DNA of 64,000 nt from Prototheca cutis (Eukaryota > Chlorophyta > Trebouxiophyceae > Chlorellales > Chlorellaceae), in the NCBI GenBank assembly GCA_002897115.2, contig BCIH01000001.1, positions 1,448,267 to 1,512,266 of the forward strand, read 5' to 3'. This document shows, one piece after another, positions 62,349-64,000 of the stretch. A model generated the notes under the pieces. The model had not been told where the DNA came from, did no database searches, and was given only the letters and a program-made list of their open reading frames with translations. How positions within the stretch are numbered: position 1 is the first letter of the stretch; the number at the start of each line of letters is the position of its first letter. The position numbers and the translations under genes were made by a program.

Positions 62349-64000
62349 ATGAGTGCATGTAGTTCACCGGCGATCGTTGTCGACTACGGCTCCAGCGGCT
62401 TCCGGGCAGGTGAGGCGGTGGCTGGTGCATGCACCCGCTCAGGCGATTCTCGGCTTTTTTTGCCCCATGCCGATACCTTGGGCATATACAATGAACAGGA
62501 TATGCTGGAATCGACTTTCCAAGCGTTGAAATCAGCCGCCCTGCATCGGAGGGAGGACCGGCAGCGGGATGTGCTTCAAAGGTAGCTAGGTTTCAGTCGT
62601 TTCAGTCTTTGAAAGGGAGGCCGGGCCTGCACCCCACCTGGAAAATGGTGAGCTGACGTCGCGCAGCTCATACTCTTCCAAAAGACAGAGATGCATTAAC
62701 CCTCCTTCAACCGTCTTCCAGGCCTCATCCAGTGTACTGGAGGCAGCTTTCGACGCCCTGGAGGTCTGCCCACGTGGGGAACGCCTGCTGGTGACGGAGC
62801 CCCTGTTCACCAGCATGGAGACACGAAAGGAATGGCTGACCGAGGCGTTTGAAACTCACGGCGTTTCAGGAATTTCCGTTCAGGTCAAAGGATGGGTTTG
62901 GTCTTGTGGCCACGTTAGGAAATGATATCGTTGTGAGACTTGGAGCGCGTGCCGCTGGACGCTGCTCCGAGGCCTCCATGCAGATCGTGGACCATCAAGA
63001 TATCGCCTGCAGCTTCCATGTGTGCAAGGCAACACGGACTGGTTCTTCATCCATGCATATCTGCTTCCTCCCCCCACCTCCAGCTTCAACCCGTGCTCAG
63101 CCTTTTCGCGTTGGGAGTTCTGACTGGAACCGTCGTCGATTGCGGCGCGGAAGGCAGCCGTGCAGTGAGTTCCTGTGCTTGTTGCCATGAGGTCGTGCTT
63201 GGTTGCAAGACCCTGAGGGGAGCGAGGAGTGGGAACCCTAACAGCCATTTGCAGGTTCAGGTGCTGGGATGCTGCTTGTCGGGATGCTGAACACCAGAGG
63301 CCCGGAGTATTTGCTGTGGACCCCATTCCACTTGGAGTTGTAGTCCATGCCAGAACATGTGGCTCGTTGCTCTTCTCCCCCTGCATGCTCATCAAAAAAC
63401 CTTGCCAATCTCTGCAGGTCCCTGTAGTGGACGGTTTCTTGCTGCACCATGCTGTGCGGGCCATGCCAGTGGGCGGCCGTCACATCACCGAGCGGCTCAT
63501 GGATCTCCTGCAACGCCGGGGTCACCCCTGCTCCCGCATCAGTTCTCGCGAAGCACTGACTGCAGCCAAGGAGCAGCTCTGCTATGTGTCTGTGGACAAC
63601 GACGCAGAAGACAAGGTATATTTACTGGGGTGGGATGGCACCGGGGATGGAGGGGGCTCATGCTTGTGGAGGGCCCTGTCTCAGATTCAATGAGGTGCAG
63701 CTCTGTAAATCCTGTGGGCAAAGACAGTGCTGGCAATGTACCATAGCACTCCGATGAGAATGTTCCCCTTTCCCATAACCACAGCTGGCCAGGGAGACGA
63801 CGGTGGGTGTCAAGACGTACACGTTGCCGGACGGCACTCGACTGCGGATGGGACAGGAGCGGTTCAGGGCACCCGAGGTGCTCTTTGACCCTGGTGCCAC
63901 AGGTCTGGAAGCACCGGGTCTGGCCCATCTCACCCATGGCAGCATCCAGGTGCCTCCATGGTTGGATGTGATGCATGGCAGGCAGAAAAGGATGGGCGCA
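62349..64000 (+). CDS. Divergent actin-related protein, 3' end outside the window
   Basis: Seven exons in phase: 62349-62409, 62499-62581, 62672-region short exon, 62722-62883, 63084-63164, 63418-63615, 63785-63949 (donor at 63950). The third exon (SLKGRPGLHPTWKM, after the AG near 62604) is the least sure. Actin-fold landmarks: phosphate-1 AIVVDYGSSGFRAGYAGIDF, LLVTEPLFTSMETRKEWLTE, connect-1 LQPVLSLFALGVLTGTVVDC with phosphate-2 D-C-G-A-E-G-S, VVDGFLLHHAVRAMPVGGRH, LLQRRGHPCSRISSREALTA, KEQLCYVSVD, YTLPDGTRLRMGQERFRAPE and VLFDPGA. Residues of conventional actin are changed in both phosphate loops, so it is an ARP, not actin. Cytoskeletal ARP2/3 or nuclear remodeller subunit cannot be decided. 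The adenosine loop lies beyond the window. Confidence 0.82.

Overview
The window looks like nuclear DNA of a green alga, most likely a trebouxiophyte of the Chlorella/Auxenochlorella type (inference). It is GC-rich and compact, with about 20 protein genes in 64 kb and no operons. Nearly every gene is broken by short GT-AG introns whose exons join in matching phase. It encodes a HUP-type hexose/H+ symporter, a TGD1-type plastid lipid permease, complex I and mitoribosomal subunits, and a plant/bacterial-type arginine decarboxylase. It is draft assembly: three N gaps (about 10742-11116, 37788-37817, 58597-58695), scattered single Ns, and many poly-C/poly-G or dinucleotide tracts, two of which sit directly against gaps.

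Left part (1-16 kb): a WD40 SKI8/WDR61-like protein (+), an organelle-type HflX GTPase (+), a frameshifted zinc-ribbon/RuvC-III relic resembling the C-terminus of TnpB/Fanzor proteins (+), TGD1/MlaE permease (+), an unrecognised coiled-coil membrane protein (-), a gap with poor sequence after it, complex I subunit NDUFA5/B13 (+), and an unrecognised 689-residue membrane protein (+).

Middle (16-38 kb): triosephosphate isomerase (-) facing away from arginine decarboxylase (+), the hexose symporter (+), a small SAP-like gene (+), a SERAC1-like protein with an alpha/beta-hydrolase end (+), a single-domain rhodanese (-), and a 1-acyl-glycerol(phosphate) acyltransferase-family enzyme (+).

Right part (38-64 kb): mitoribosomal mS26 (-), a DHX35-like DEAH helicase (-), malic enzyme (-), a long disordered protein with a Tudor-like block (-), a HAD/5'-nucleotidase-like protein (+), a universal stress protein (-), mitoribosomal mL43 interrupted by a gap (+), two coiled-coil proteins (-), and the first seven exons of a divergent actin-related protein (+) running off the window.

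The genes act in separate systems: carbon uptake and central metabolism (hexose symporter, TPI, malic enzyme, complex I), lipids (TGD1, acyltransferase, SERAC1-like), polyamines (ADC), RNA and chromatin (SKI8, DHX35, Tudor-like, ARP) and organelle translation (HflX, mS26, mL43). Intron positions were placed by hand from splice consensus, frame and homology. Exon coordinates are therefore predictions, strongest where phase closes exactly. I saw no convincing new multi-gene system. The least explained items are the Fanzor-like relic, the direct repeat bracketing TGD1, the Tudor-like protein and the two membrane proteins.
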